A stretch of 8,882 nucleotides of DNA from an uncultured bacterium. GTDB lineage: Bacteria; Bacillota; Clostridia; Lachnospirales; Anaerotignaceae. The stretch covers positions 1 through 8,882 of the forward strand of contig CAJMNV010000081.1 in the NCBI GenBank assembly GCA_905214825.1. Direction: 5' to 3'. Of the stretch, positions 1 through 7,429 are shown in pieces. A program made the translations under genes and the position numbers. Positions within the stretch are counted from its first letter, which is position 1. The number at the start of each line of letters is the position of its first letter. Below the pieces are notes generated by a model. That model was given only the letters and a program-made list of their open reading frames with translations, ran no database searches and was not told where the DNA came from.

Positions 1-3000
1 ATAAATTTTATCCACAACGCCATCTTCTTTCGCAACAATAGATGTTTCCATTTTCATCGCTTCTATGGTAATCAGTGCTTGGTTTTTCTTCACAGCTTCG
101 CCTTCTTTTACAAGCACTTTGCTGATAGTACCAGGGATAGAAGAACCCAAATGATAAGGGTTGTTTTTATCTGCTTTCAGCTTACCATCACTCTTAACTT
201 CCAAATTCTTATCCAGAATTTTCACTTCACGCATAACGCCATTGATTTCAAATGTCAAAGCACGGAACCCTTCTGCATCTGGGTCTGACATATCAATGAA
301 TTTGATGATAATTTCTTTCCCTTCCCCAATTTCAATGGAAGTTTCTTCCCCTTTTGCCAAACCAAAGAAATACACATCACTTGTCAGTTTAGATACATCG
401 GTATAATATTCCCAATGGTCGCAATAATCATCATATACTTTTGGATACAATGCATAACTGATAATATTTCTGGAATTTACTTTTTTCATCACATGATTGT
501 CATGCAAATGTTTTGCAATGGCATCAAAGTCTGCGGCTGGCATCAAAGCCCCTGCTCTGCCTTCAATCGGTTTTTTGTCTTTCAACACAATTTCCTGCAA
601 TGCCTTGGGGAAACCGCCTTCCGGTTGTCCAATATTGCCAATAAAATAATCTATTACAGAATCTGGATAAGAAATATCTTTACCTTCTGTCAAAATATTA
701 TTTTTGTTCAATCCGTTTTTGGACATAAATATTGCCATATCCCCAACCACTTTGGAAGAGGGTGTTACTTTTACAATGTTCCCCAACAATTCATTTGCTT
801 CTTTATACAAATGTTTGATTTCTTCAAAGTTATCCGCAGAACCCATTGCTTTTACCTGTGCAAGCAAATTGGAATACTGACCACCAGGGATTTCATATTT
901 ATAAATTTCTGTATTTGGTGTTTTCATTTCGCTTTCAAAACCAGCAAAAATCTGTCTTACACCTTGATAATAGTTACTCAATTCCACAAGTTGTTCTGTA
1001 TCCAATCCAGTATCACGTTCTGTGCCTTTCAACGCTTCCACAACTGCATTCATAGAAGGTTGGCTTGTCAAAGAACTCATGGATTGAATGGCCAAGTCAG
1101 CAATATCCACACCAGCTTCTGCTGCCATCAATACTGTGCTGACACCATTACCTGTGGTATCATGGGTATGCAAATGCAAAGGAATGTGCAATTCTTGTTT
1201 CAGTGCTTTAAACAATTCTTTTGCGGCATAAGGTTTCAACAAACCAGCCATATCTTTGATTGCAAATATATGACAACCCATTGCTTCCAATTCTTTTGCT
1301 TTGCGGATATAATAATCCAATGTATATTTTGTTTCTTTTGGATCTAAAATGTCACCTGTATAACAAATAGCACCTTCTACAATTTTTCCTGTTTTGAGTG
1401 CTTCTTCCACAGGCATTTTCATATTTTCCATCCAGTTTAAACTGTCAAAAATACGGAACACATCTACTCCACGTTCTGCGGAAACTTTGATAAATTCTTT
1501 TACCACATTATCCGGATAGTTTGCATAACCCACCGCATTGGACGCACGCAACAACATTTGAATGAGTGTATTTGGCATTGCTTGGGAAAGTTGTTGCAAT
1601 CTTCTCCAAGGGGACTCTGTCAAGAAACGATATGCCACGTCGAATGTTGCCCCCCCCCATGCTTCCACAGAGAATGCATTTGCCATTGCCATATTGGTTG
1701 CAGGTGCTGCCACAATCAAATCATTGGTACGCAAACGGGTTGCCATCAAAGATTGGTGTGCGTCACGCATTGTGGTATCTGTCACCAACAATCTTTTTTC
1801 TTGCAAAAGGCTTTGCGTGAAATCTTTTGCACCCATTTTCAAGAATTTATCTTTTGCCCCTGCCACAGGAATGGTTGTACCATCTTCATTCTTACCAAAA
1901 GATGGTGGCACAATGGGGTCAAATTCTGGTTTTTGCCCTTTGGATTCATTGACAATTTTATTTCCAATAAATTCCGCAATTTTGGTTGCCCTGTCTTTGC
2001 CCAATACAATATGGAACAATTCTGGTGTCTTTTCAATGAATGTTGTTGTGCATTTTCCGGCACTCCAAACATCACTTTGCAATACATTAATCAAAAATGG
2101 AATGTTGGTTTTGACACCACGAATTCTAGTTTCTTTAATTGCTCTAACTGCTTTTCTTGTCACACCCTCAAATGTTCTGTCGTGTGCAATAATTTTTACA
2201 AGTAAGCTGTCATAAAACGGTGTAATTTCCCCACCCGTATGTGCAGTACCACCATCCAAGCGGATACCATTCCCCGCAGGAGAACGATATACACTAATTT
2301 TGCCAGTATCTGGCAAGAAGTTATTTGCAGGGTCTTCTGTGGTTACACGCAACTGTACAGAGTAACCACTACATTTGATATCTTCTTGTGACATAATCCC
2401 AATTTCAGGAGATGACAAAGGATAACCTTCTTCAATCAAAATTTGTGCTTGTACAATATCAATACCTGTCACCGCTTCTGTAACGGTGTGTTCCACCTGT
2501 ATACGAGGGTTCATTTCAATAAAATAATAATTTTCATCAGAATCTACCAAAAATTCCAGTGTACCTGCATTTTTATAACCCACATGTTTTGACAAACGTA
2601 CTGCGTCTGCAAATATTTTTTCTCTTACTGCATCGCTGATTGTGAAAGCAGGTGCAAATTCCACCACTTTTTGGTGACGTCTTTGCACAGAACAATCTCT
2701 GTCAAACAAATGTACCACATTACCATATTTATCACCCAACACCTGTACTTCGATATGTTTGGGGTCACGGAGATATTTTTCAACGAAAATTTTGTCATCA
2801 CCAAATGCTTTTTTTGCTTCATTTCTTGCTTCTGCAAATTCTTTTGGCATTTCGTCTGCACTGTTTACAATACGCATACCACGACCGCCGCCGCCGTTAC
2901 TTGCTTTGAGCATAACAGGATAGCCGACTCTTTGTGCAACTTCCATCACTTCATCCAAGCTACGAATGGCGTGGTCTACACCGGGAATGATGGGCACTTG

Positions 3001-3402
3001 ACATTCGATTGCCATTTGTTTAGAAGAAATTTTGTCACCCATTGCATACATCACTTCCACATCTGGGCCAATGAATGCAATACCTGCTTTTTTACAAGCA
3101 GATACAAAATCTGGATTTTCTGACAAAAATCCATAACCGGGGTGAATTGCGTCCACACCTTTTGTTTTTGCAATTTTGATAATATTATCAATGTCTAAAT
3201 ATGCATCAATCGGGCCTTTTTCAGGGTTGAGCATATATGCCTCATCTGTTTTTGTACGGAACAGAGAATATTTATCTTCTTTTGAGAAAATACCCACTGT
3301 TTGGATACCCAGTTCACTCAAAGCACGATATACACGAATGGCAATTTCGCCACGGTTTGCCACCAGTACCTTTTTGAACTTTTTTATTTCTACTTGCTGC
3401 AT
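1..3402 (-). CDS. pyc: Pyruvate carboxylase (3' end cut by window edge)
   Basis: Biotin-dependent, cytoplasmic enzyme carboxylating pyruvate to oxaloacetate with ATP and bicarbonate (anaplerosis). The frame is open for 1134 codons from ATG 3402 to the window edge. The biotin carboxylase domain (about 1-455) shows a Gly-rich ATP-grasp loop KASNGGGGRGM starting at K166 and MNPRIQVEH at 297-305. The carboxyltransferase domain (about 530-830) shows DTTMRDAHQS from D542, W582-GGATFDVA, the carbamylated-Lys site in IKDMAG (K716) and the metal-binding pair H745/H747 in HLHTHD. The biotin carrier domain ends the visible part, with EAMKMET and biotinyl-lysine K1117. Family proteins are about 1145-1150 residues, so only some 10-20 residues are missing. 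AGGAGG lies 9 bases before the ATG. It has its own promoter and follows radA by 145 bases. A run of nine G encodes part of W582-A585. Domain order BC-CT-BCCP on one chain separates it from split oxaloacetate decarboxylases and acyl-CoA carboxylases. Confidence 0.97.
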   Translation of the reverse strand, partial: MQQVEIKKFKKVLVANRGEIAIRVYRALSELGIQTVGIFSKEDKYSLFRTKTDEAYMLNPEKGPIDAYLDIDNIIKIAKTKGVDAIHPGYGFLSENPDFVSACKKAGIAFIGPDVEVMYAMGDKISSKQMAIECQVPIIPGVDHAIRSLDEVMEVAQRVGYPVMLKASNGGGGRGMRIVNSADEMPKEFAEARNEAKKAFGDDKIFVEKYLRDPKHIEVQVLGDKYGNVVHLFDRDCSVQRRHQKVVEFAPAFTISDAVREKIFADAVRLSKHVGYKNAGTLEFLVDSDENYYFIEMNPRIQVEHTVTEAVTGIDIVQAQILIEEGYPLSSPEIGIMSQEDIKCSGYSVQLRVTTEDPANNFLPDTGKISVYRSPAGNGIRLDGGTAHTGGEITPFYDSLLVKIIAHDRTFEGVTRKAVRAIKETRIRGVKTNIPFLINVLQSDVWSAGKCTTTFIEKTPELFHIVLGKDRATKIAEFIGNKIVNESKGQKPEFDPIVPPSFGKNEDGTTIPVAGAKDKFLKMGAKDFTQSLLQEKRLLVTDTTMRDAHQSLMATRLRTNDLIVAAPATNMAMANAFSVEAWGGATFDVAYRFLTESPWRRLQQLSQAMPNTLIQMLLRASNAVGYANYPDNVVKEFIKVSAERGVDVFRIFDSLNWMENMKMPVEEALKTGKIVEGAICYTGDILDPKETKYTLDYYIRKAKELEAMGCHIFAIKDMAGLLKPYAAKELFKALKQELHIPLHLHTHDTTGNGVSTVLMAAEAGVDIADLAIQSMSSLTSQPSMNAVVEALKGTERDTGLDTEQLVELSNYYQGVRQIFAGFESEMKTPNTEIYKYEIPGGQYSNLLAQVKAMGSADNFEEIKHLYKEANELLGNIVKVTPSSKVVGDMAIFMSKNGLNKNNILTEGKDISYPDSVIDYFIGNIGQPEGGFPKALQEIVLKDKKPIEGRAGALMPAADFDAIAKHLHDNHVMKKVNSRNIISYALYPKVYDDYCDHWEYYTDVSKLTSDVYFFGLAKGEETSIEIGEGKEIIIKFIDMSDPDAEGFRALTFEINGVMREVKILDKNLEVKSDGKLKADKNNPYHLGSSIPGTISKVLVKEGEAVKKNQALITIEAMKMETSIVAKEDGVVDKIY

Positions 3403-3464
3403 ACTATCATACCTCCTTTGTGTATTTTCACTGTAAAGACAGATGTTTTTGCCCTTATCTAGAT

Positions 3465-3493
3465 ATTATAATATAGCTTATTCCATTCGTAAA
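3465..3493 (-). promoter_or_regulatory. Sigma-A-type promoter of pyc
   Basis: On the minus strand, a -35 TTTACG (3493-3488, 4 of 6 consensus bases) and a perfect -10 TATAAT (3470-3465) are separated by exactly 17 bases. Transcription would start near 3458, giving a leader of about 55 bases that contains the AGGAGG site of pyc. This suggests pyc is transcribed independently of radA. Confidence 0.75.
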
Positions 3494-3540
3494 CAATAAA
3501 AATAGAAACATAGCCATAAGTTGTATTGATATTTTCCATC

Positions 3541-3563
3541 AAAAAAACTATCGTTCTGATAAC
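3541..3563 (-). terminator. Weak possible terminator overlapping the radA stop codon
   Basis: On the minus strand GTTATC (3563-3558) can pair with GATAGT (3552-3547) around a 5-base AGAAC loop, and seven T follow directly at 3547-3541. The stem has four Watson-Crick and two G-U pairs and includes the TAG stop of radA. Position and T-run fit an intrinsic terminator, but the stem is short and weak, so the call is tentative. Confidence 0.3.
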
Positions 3564-4924
3564 AGCATTTGTATCACTTGTTGCAAATGATGACATTCTT
3601 TGACTTTTGCATGAGAAAGCTGCAATCCATTTGCACACCCTCTTGCTGTCACTACAATATCATATCCCATACGGTCTAATTCTTTGATACGGCTTTCCAT
3701 TGCTGGCACACGTTTCAATTCCCCCGTCAATCCCACATCTGCCAAAAATGCCCAATCTATGGGAATGGGTTTATTTTTCACAGAAGAAACAATACTCATC
3801 AAAACTGCCAAATTTGCTGCTTGCTCTTTCAATGCCAAACCGCCTGTTGTTTTGACAACAACATTTTTGTCATATAATTTAATACCGCCACGCTGTTCTA
3901 ATATCGAAAGCAATGTATGCAATGTATCTTTTTTCATTGCCTCACTAATACGAGAAGGATATGGCGTAAATGATTGTGAAACCAAACTTTCCACTTCTGC
4001 CACAACTGGACGAGAACCCTCACGCAACACCGTTACCGCACTACCCGAAACTTGCATATTTTTATCACGCTTTGTAATGAAATATGCAGATGGATTATCA
4101 ATAGAAGTCATGCCTTTTTTTGTTATTTCAAAAAATCCCATTTCTCCTGTACTGCCGAAACGATTTTTTGTCGCAATCAAACCTCGCAATTCGTCCAATC
4201 CTTCCCCTTCCAAAACAAGCACTGTATCCACCAAATGCTCCAATGCTCGCAAACCTGCAATTTCATCATTTTTATTCATTTGTCCAATCATCAAAACCGC
4301 ACGTTGTCGTTGTTTATTTTTTGCTGATTGCACCAATGCAGATGCACATTCCATGGTTTGTGTGGGATTGCCTGCACGAGAAGGGAAAAACTCTGCCAAA
4401 GCAAATGTTTGTATACTATCCAATATGATAAAATCTGCGTCTACTTCTGCAATAGCTTGCAACACAGCGTCCATAGAAGTATCTGCCAATATCCAAATAT
4501 TTCTGTCAATATTTTCCAATATGCGATCTGCACGGTTTTTGATTTGGCTTTCGCTTTCTTCACCAGTTGCATACAACACATGATAGCCTTTTTCTGCCAA
4601 ACGGCAAGCAACTGTCAAAGATAATGTAGATTTCCCACCACCGGGTGGTGATGTCAAAATGGTAACAGAATCTTTGACAATACCGCCCCCCATCACACGG
4701 TCAAATTCACCAATGCCTGTCAACAGCCTTTCACTTTTTTTGCTTTCCACATCAGCCAATCGAGAAAGCTGTGGTTTTTCTGCAATCGTTTTTTTGCCTG
4801 CGATTTGTTTTTGTTCTGTTTTTTCTGTAAACGTATTCCATTCGTTGCAATCAGGACATTTTCCCAACCATTTTGAACTTTGATAACCACAATTTGTACA
4901 AGTATATATGGTTTTGACTCTCAA
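3548..4924 (-). CDS. radA: DNA repair protein RadA (Sms), TTG start
   Basis: RadA is a RecA-like, DnaB-type ATPase that drives branch migration of recombination intermediates. The 458-residue product has an N-terminal zinc finger (C9, C12, C23, C26), a P-loop SPPGGGKST at 92-100, Walker B IILD at 166-169, the RadA signature KNRFG at 253-257, and a C-terminal Lon-like domain with GGLALKEQAANLAVLMSI and DVGLTGELKRV. Length matches the family (about 455-460). Start choice: AGAAAAGAGGTGAT nearly matches the 16S anti-SD complement and puts AGAGG 8 bases before TTG 4924. The ATG at 4930 would be only 2 bases from it, and an ATG at 4969 lies inside the preceding terminator. Oddities are a Ser replacing the first P-loop Gly, and GQMNKNDEIAGL where the family usually has GHVTK-x-x-IAGP. 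RadA is a usual clpC neighbour. I see no clear promoter of its own, so it probably depends on read-through from the gene before it. Confidence 0.95.
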   Translation of the reverse strand: MRVKTIYTCTNCGYQSSKWLGKCPDCNEWNTFTEKTEQKQIAGKKTIAEKPQLSRLADVESKKSERLLTGIGEFDRVMGGGIVKDSVTILTSPPGGGKSTLSLTVACRLAEKGYHVLYATGEESESQIKNRADRILENIDRNIWILADTSMDAVLQAIAEVDADFIILDSIQTFALAEFFPSRAGNPTQTMECASALVQSAKNKQRQRAVLMIGQMNKNDEIAGLRALEHLVDTVLVLEGEGLDELRGLIATKNRFGSTGEMGFFEITKKGMTSIDNPSAYFITKRDKNMQVSGSAVTVLREGSRPVVAEVESLVSQSFTPYPSRISEAMKKDTLHTLLSILEQRGGIKLYDKNVVVKTTGGLALKEQAANLAVLMSIVSSVKNKPIPIDWAFLADVGLTGELKRVPAMESRIKELDRMGYDIVVTARGCANGLQLSHAKVKECHHLQQVIQMLLSER

Positions 4925-4942
4925 ACACATCACCTCTTTTCT

Positions 4943-4972
4943 AAAAAATGGACTGTTTTCACAGTCCATTTT
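4943..4972 (-). terminator. Intrinsic terminator between the small gene and radA
   Basis: On the minus strand AAAATGGACTGT (4972-4961), a GAAA tetraloop and ACAGTCCATTTT (4956-4945) form a perfect 12-bp stem followed by two more T, giving a run of six T. It begins 4 bases after the stop of the 137-residue gene and ends 3 bases before the radA ribosome binding site, so it terminates or attenuates transcription entering radA. On the other strand the T-run is only four bases. Confidence 0.85.
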
Positions 4973-4976
4973 GATA

Positions 4977-5390
4977 TTAACCTATTTTTTCAATTTTAAT
5001 ATCTGTTGCATTTTTTTGCACTTCCACAGCAAAATTGACTTTACCTGCCATATTGGTTTTCATTTTGCCTACATTCACATCATCAACCAATATTTTATAT
5101 TCTGTTTCCGCTTCCAATTCCAATGTCAATTGCACATCTTCTGCCGCTTCCACTTGAAAAAAAACACCTTTTTCATTTTGTATAAAATTGAATATGGTAG
5201 CGCCCGGTACAGCTTCCAAAAGCATTTTACCATTTTTTTCCAATTTTGTAATTTCATGATATGTTTTGATTTTATACAAATCGCCCTCTACTTCAAAGTC
5301 TAGCACTTTTTTCTTTTCGTCCATCAGATAATTCCCAAAGCTGATACTTCCATTATCTTCTTTTCTGATTAGTTCTTCAATGACTGCCAT
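4977..5390 (-). CDS. Conserved small protein of unknown function (137 aa; 'endosialidase'-labelled family)
   Basis: Function is unknown. The protein starts MAVIEELIRKEDNGSISFGN, has no signal peptide or membrane segment, contains no Cys or Trp, and is acidic and rich in alternating hydrophobic/charged stretches, suggesting an all-beta cytoplasmic protein. The C-terminal half carries LELEAETEYKILVDDVNVGK, then GKVNFAVEV. From memory, similar proteins in Lachnospiraceae-type genomes are labelled 'endosialidase'; I see nothing here that supports sialidase activity (no Asp-box SxDxGxTW motif, far too short), so that label should not be trusted. AGGAGG lies 8 bases before ATG 5390. It starts 128 bases after clpC with its own promoter, is followed by a strong terminator, and stands between clpC and radA, which hints at, but does not prove, a stress or repair link. 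Confidence 0.85.
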   Translation of the reverse strand: MAVIEELIRKEDNGSISFGNYLMDEKKKVLDFEVEGDLYKIKTYHEITKLEKNGKMLLEAVPGATIFNFIQNEKGVFFQVEAAEDVQLTLELEAETEYKILVDDVNVGKMKTNMAGKVNFAVEVQKNATDIKIEKIG

Positions 5391-5442
5391 TTTGCTTACC
5401 TCCTAAGCATTCCGAATTGTTATACCAAAAATATGCGACTTT

Positions 5443-5457
5443 ATGGATTGTATCCAT
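5443..5457. repeat. Perfect dyad at the predicted start of the small-gene transcript
   Basis: ATGGAT (5443-5448), a 3-base spacer TGT and ATCCAT (5452-5457) form a perfect inverted repeat. It sits immediately downstream of the -10 box, over the expected transcription start near 5452. That is a typical operator position, but no known regulator site is recognised and a 6-bp dyad can arise by chance. Confidence 0.35.
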
Positions 5458-5458
5458 G

Positions 5459-5487
5459 ATTATAGCATACTTTTTTCATTCAGTATA
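5459..5487 (-). promoter_or_regulatory. Extended -10 promoter of the 137-aa gene
   Basis: The minus strand has TGCTATAAT (5467-5459), a perfect -10 TATAAT with the TGn extension. A poor -35, TATACT (5487-5482, 3 of 6), lies at 17-base spacing; the extended -10 could compensate. Predicted start is near 5452, giving a leader of about 60 bases. It indicates that the small gene, and radA by read-through, need not depend on the clpC transcript. Confidence 0.6.
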
Positions 5488-5518
5488 TAGCAAAATTCGC
5501 TTTCTTTCTGCAATTTTT

Positions 5519-7402
5519 TTATTTTACGACACGGAATGAAAAACCGTTTGTTTTCACACCCACAGAAACTTTTTGCCCTGCCAAAAATTCGCCTTTGAGG
5601 TATTCTTCTGCAAAAGCATCTTCTATTTGTGATTGTATGGTACGACGCAATGGTCTTGCACCATATGCTTTGTCATATCCTGCCTCTGCCAATTTTTCCA
5701 ATGTTTTCTTTGTAAATGTGACATGAATTTGCAAATTGTCTTGAATTCGTTTTGCAACGCTGTCTGTCATCAATTTTACAATCTGCAATACATCTTCTTT
5801 TGTCAAAGCATGGAACACAATCATATCATCAATACGGTTCAAAAATTCTGGTTTGAAAATATGTTTGACTTCTTCCATAACATTTTTTTTCATGTACTCA
5901 TAATTTTGTTCTGCTGTTTCCATACCTGTAAAGCCCATACGTTTTGGCTCTACAATATTTCTTGCACCGGCATTTGATGTCATAATAATCACGGTGTTTT
6001 TGAAATCCACTTTTCTGCCCTGTCCATCTGTGATATGCCCATCATCAAGCACTTGCAACAATATATTAAACACATCTGGGGACGCTTTTTCGATTTCATC
6101 AAACAAAATAACAGAATAAGGGTTGCGGCGTACTTTTTCGCTCAACTGCCCACCTTCTTCATGCCCCACATAGCCCGGAGGAGAACCAACCATTCTGGAC
6201 ACACTATGTTTTTCCATATATTCCGACATATCAATACGTATCATGGCATTTTCGTCTGCAAACAATGCTTCTGCCAATGCTTTTGACAATTCTGTTTTGC
6301 CGACACCCGTAGGCCCCAAGAATAAAAAAGAACCGATGGGACGGGAAGGGTCTTTTAACCCAATTCTGCCACGTCTAACCGCTTTTGCCAACGCTTTGAC
6401 AGCTTCTTCCTGACCAATGACACGTTTGTGTAATCTATCTTCCAAATGCAACAACTGTTTGCTTTCTTCTTGCTGCAAACTTTGCAAAGGAATCCCTGTC
6501 CATTTGGAAACCACTTCTGCCACTTCCTCTTTTGTCACAGATTGTGGTTGTTCGGTCTGCTGATTTTCCCATGCAATTTTCTTTTTTTGCCATTGTTTTC
6601 TAATTTCATCTTGTTTTTGTTTCATTTCTGCGGCTTTTTCAAATTCTTCTGTTTTGATGTAGCCTTCTTTTTGTTTTTCCATATCGGCAATTTTTTCTTC
6701 CAACGCAATTATATCAGTTGGTGGCGTAAATGTTTTCAAACGCAAACGAGCAGATGCCTCATCAATCAAATCAATAGCTTTATCTGGTAAAAAACGGTCT
6801 GTGATATATCTTTGTGACAATTTTACTGCTGCTGTCACTGCTTCATCGGTAATGGTCACTTTATGATGTGCTTCATATTGCACACGCAATGCTTGCAACA
6901 TGGCAATGGCATCTGCTTCATTTGGTTCTTCCACTTTGACTGGTTGGAAACGTCTTTCAAATGCCGCATCTTTTTCAATATGTTTTCTGTATTCTTCTAA
7001 TGTCGTTGCACCAATAAGCTGTATTTCCCCCCTTGCCATAGAAGGTTTCAAAATATTGGAGGCATCAATGGCACCTTCTGCGGCACCTGCACCAATCATG
7101 GTATGAATTTCATCTACAAACAATATAATATTGCCATCTGCTTTGACTTCTTCCAAAGTCTTTTTCATACGGTCTTCAAATTCCCCACGATATTTTGCCC
7201 CTGCAATCATTGCGGATAAATTCAAACTCAGAATCTTTTTATTTCTCAATACTTCTGGAATATCACCTGTTGCAATTTTTTGTGCCAAACCTTCCACAAT
7301 GGCTGTTTTGCCAACACCGGGGTCACCCACCAAACAAGGGTTATTTTTGGTACGACGGCTCAAAATTTGTATCATTCTTTCGATTTCATTTTCTCTGCCC
7401 AC
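5519..7402 (-). CDS. clpC: ClpC fragment: AAA1, middle and AAA2 domains (downstream of the TGA)
   Basis: From GTG 7402 this part encodes 627 residues carrying the whole ATPase machinery. Numbering within it: Walker A GDPGVGKT 26-33, Walker B ILFVDE 93-98, middle domain about 232-290 with the UVR-like EEFEKAAEMKQKQDEI, second Walker A GPTGVGKT 363-370, sensor-region MSEYMEKHSVSRMVGSPPGYVG near 392-413, Walker B VILFDE 431-436, and a MGF tripeptide at 489-491 in the loop where ClpC proteins carry the ClpP-docking [VLI]GF. The UVR-type short middle domain and ClpP loop make it ClpC rather than ClpB. No SD precedes GTG 7402, so independent translation is doubtful. An ATG overlapping the TGA (ATGA, 7433) stops after five codons in another frame and cannot rescue it. 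Coding quality shows no decay. Confidence 0.85.
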   Translation of the reverse strand: MGRENEIERMIQILSRRTKNNPCLVGDPGVGKTAIVEGLAQKIATGDIPEVLRNKKILSLNLSAMIAGAKYRGEFEDRMKKTLEEVKADGNIILFVDEIHTMIGAGAAEGAIDASNILKPSMARGEIQLIGATTLEEYRKHIEKDAAFERRFQPVKVEEPNEADAIAMLQALRVQYEAHHKVTITDEAVTAAVKLSQRYITDRFLPDKAIDLIDEASARLRLKTFTPPTDIIALEEKIADMEKQKEGYIKTEEFEKAAEMKQKQDEIRKQWQKKKIAWENQQTEQPQSVTKEEVAEVVSKWTGIPLQSLQQEESKQLLHLEDRLHKRVIGQEEAVKALAKAVRRGRIGLKDPSRPIGSFLFLGPTGVGKTELSKALAEALFADENAMIRIDMSEYMEKHSVSRMVGSPPGYVGHEEGGQLSEKVRRNPYSVILFDEIEKASPDVFNILLQVLDDGHITDGQGRKVDFKNTVIIMTSNAGARNIVEPKRMGFTGMETAEQNYEYMKKNVMEEVKHIFKPEFLNRIDDMIVFHALTKEDVLQIVKLMTDSVAKRIQDNLQIHVTFTKKTLEKLAEAGYDKAYGARPLRRTIQSQIEDAFAEEYLKGEFLAGQKVSVGVKTNGFSFRVVK

Positions 7403-7429
7403 AATCGGGTCAAATTTATTTTCTTTTGC

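Noticed and set aside
415..1347. 310-aa plus-strand ORF opposite pyc
   Set aside because: Antisense shadow of pyruvate carboxylase; rich in Cys/Phe/His from reversed codons, no SD, no recognisable domain.
1558..2215. Overlapping 215- and 217-aa plus-strand ORFs opposite pyc
   Set aside because: Two frames open at once opposite a strongly coding frame is a composition effect; neither has family motifs.
3684..4583. 299-aa plus-strand ORF opposite radA
   Set aside because: Antisense shadow of radA with no SD or domain signature.
4925..4969. Longer radA model starting at ATG 4969
   Set aside because: The extra N-terminus is translated from the terminator hairpin and lies upstream of the SD; TTG 4924 has ideal SD spacing and gives the canonical length.
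5486..5521. Terminator after clpC
   Set aside because: No stem of useful length precedes or follows the A/T-rich stretch after the TAA.
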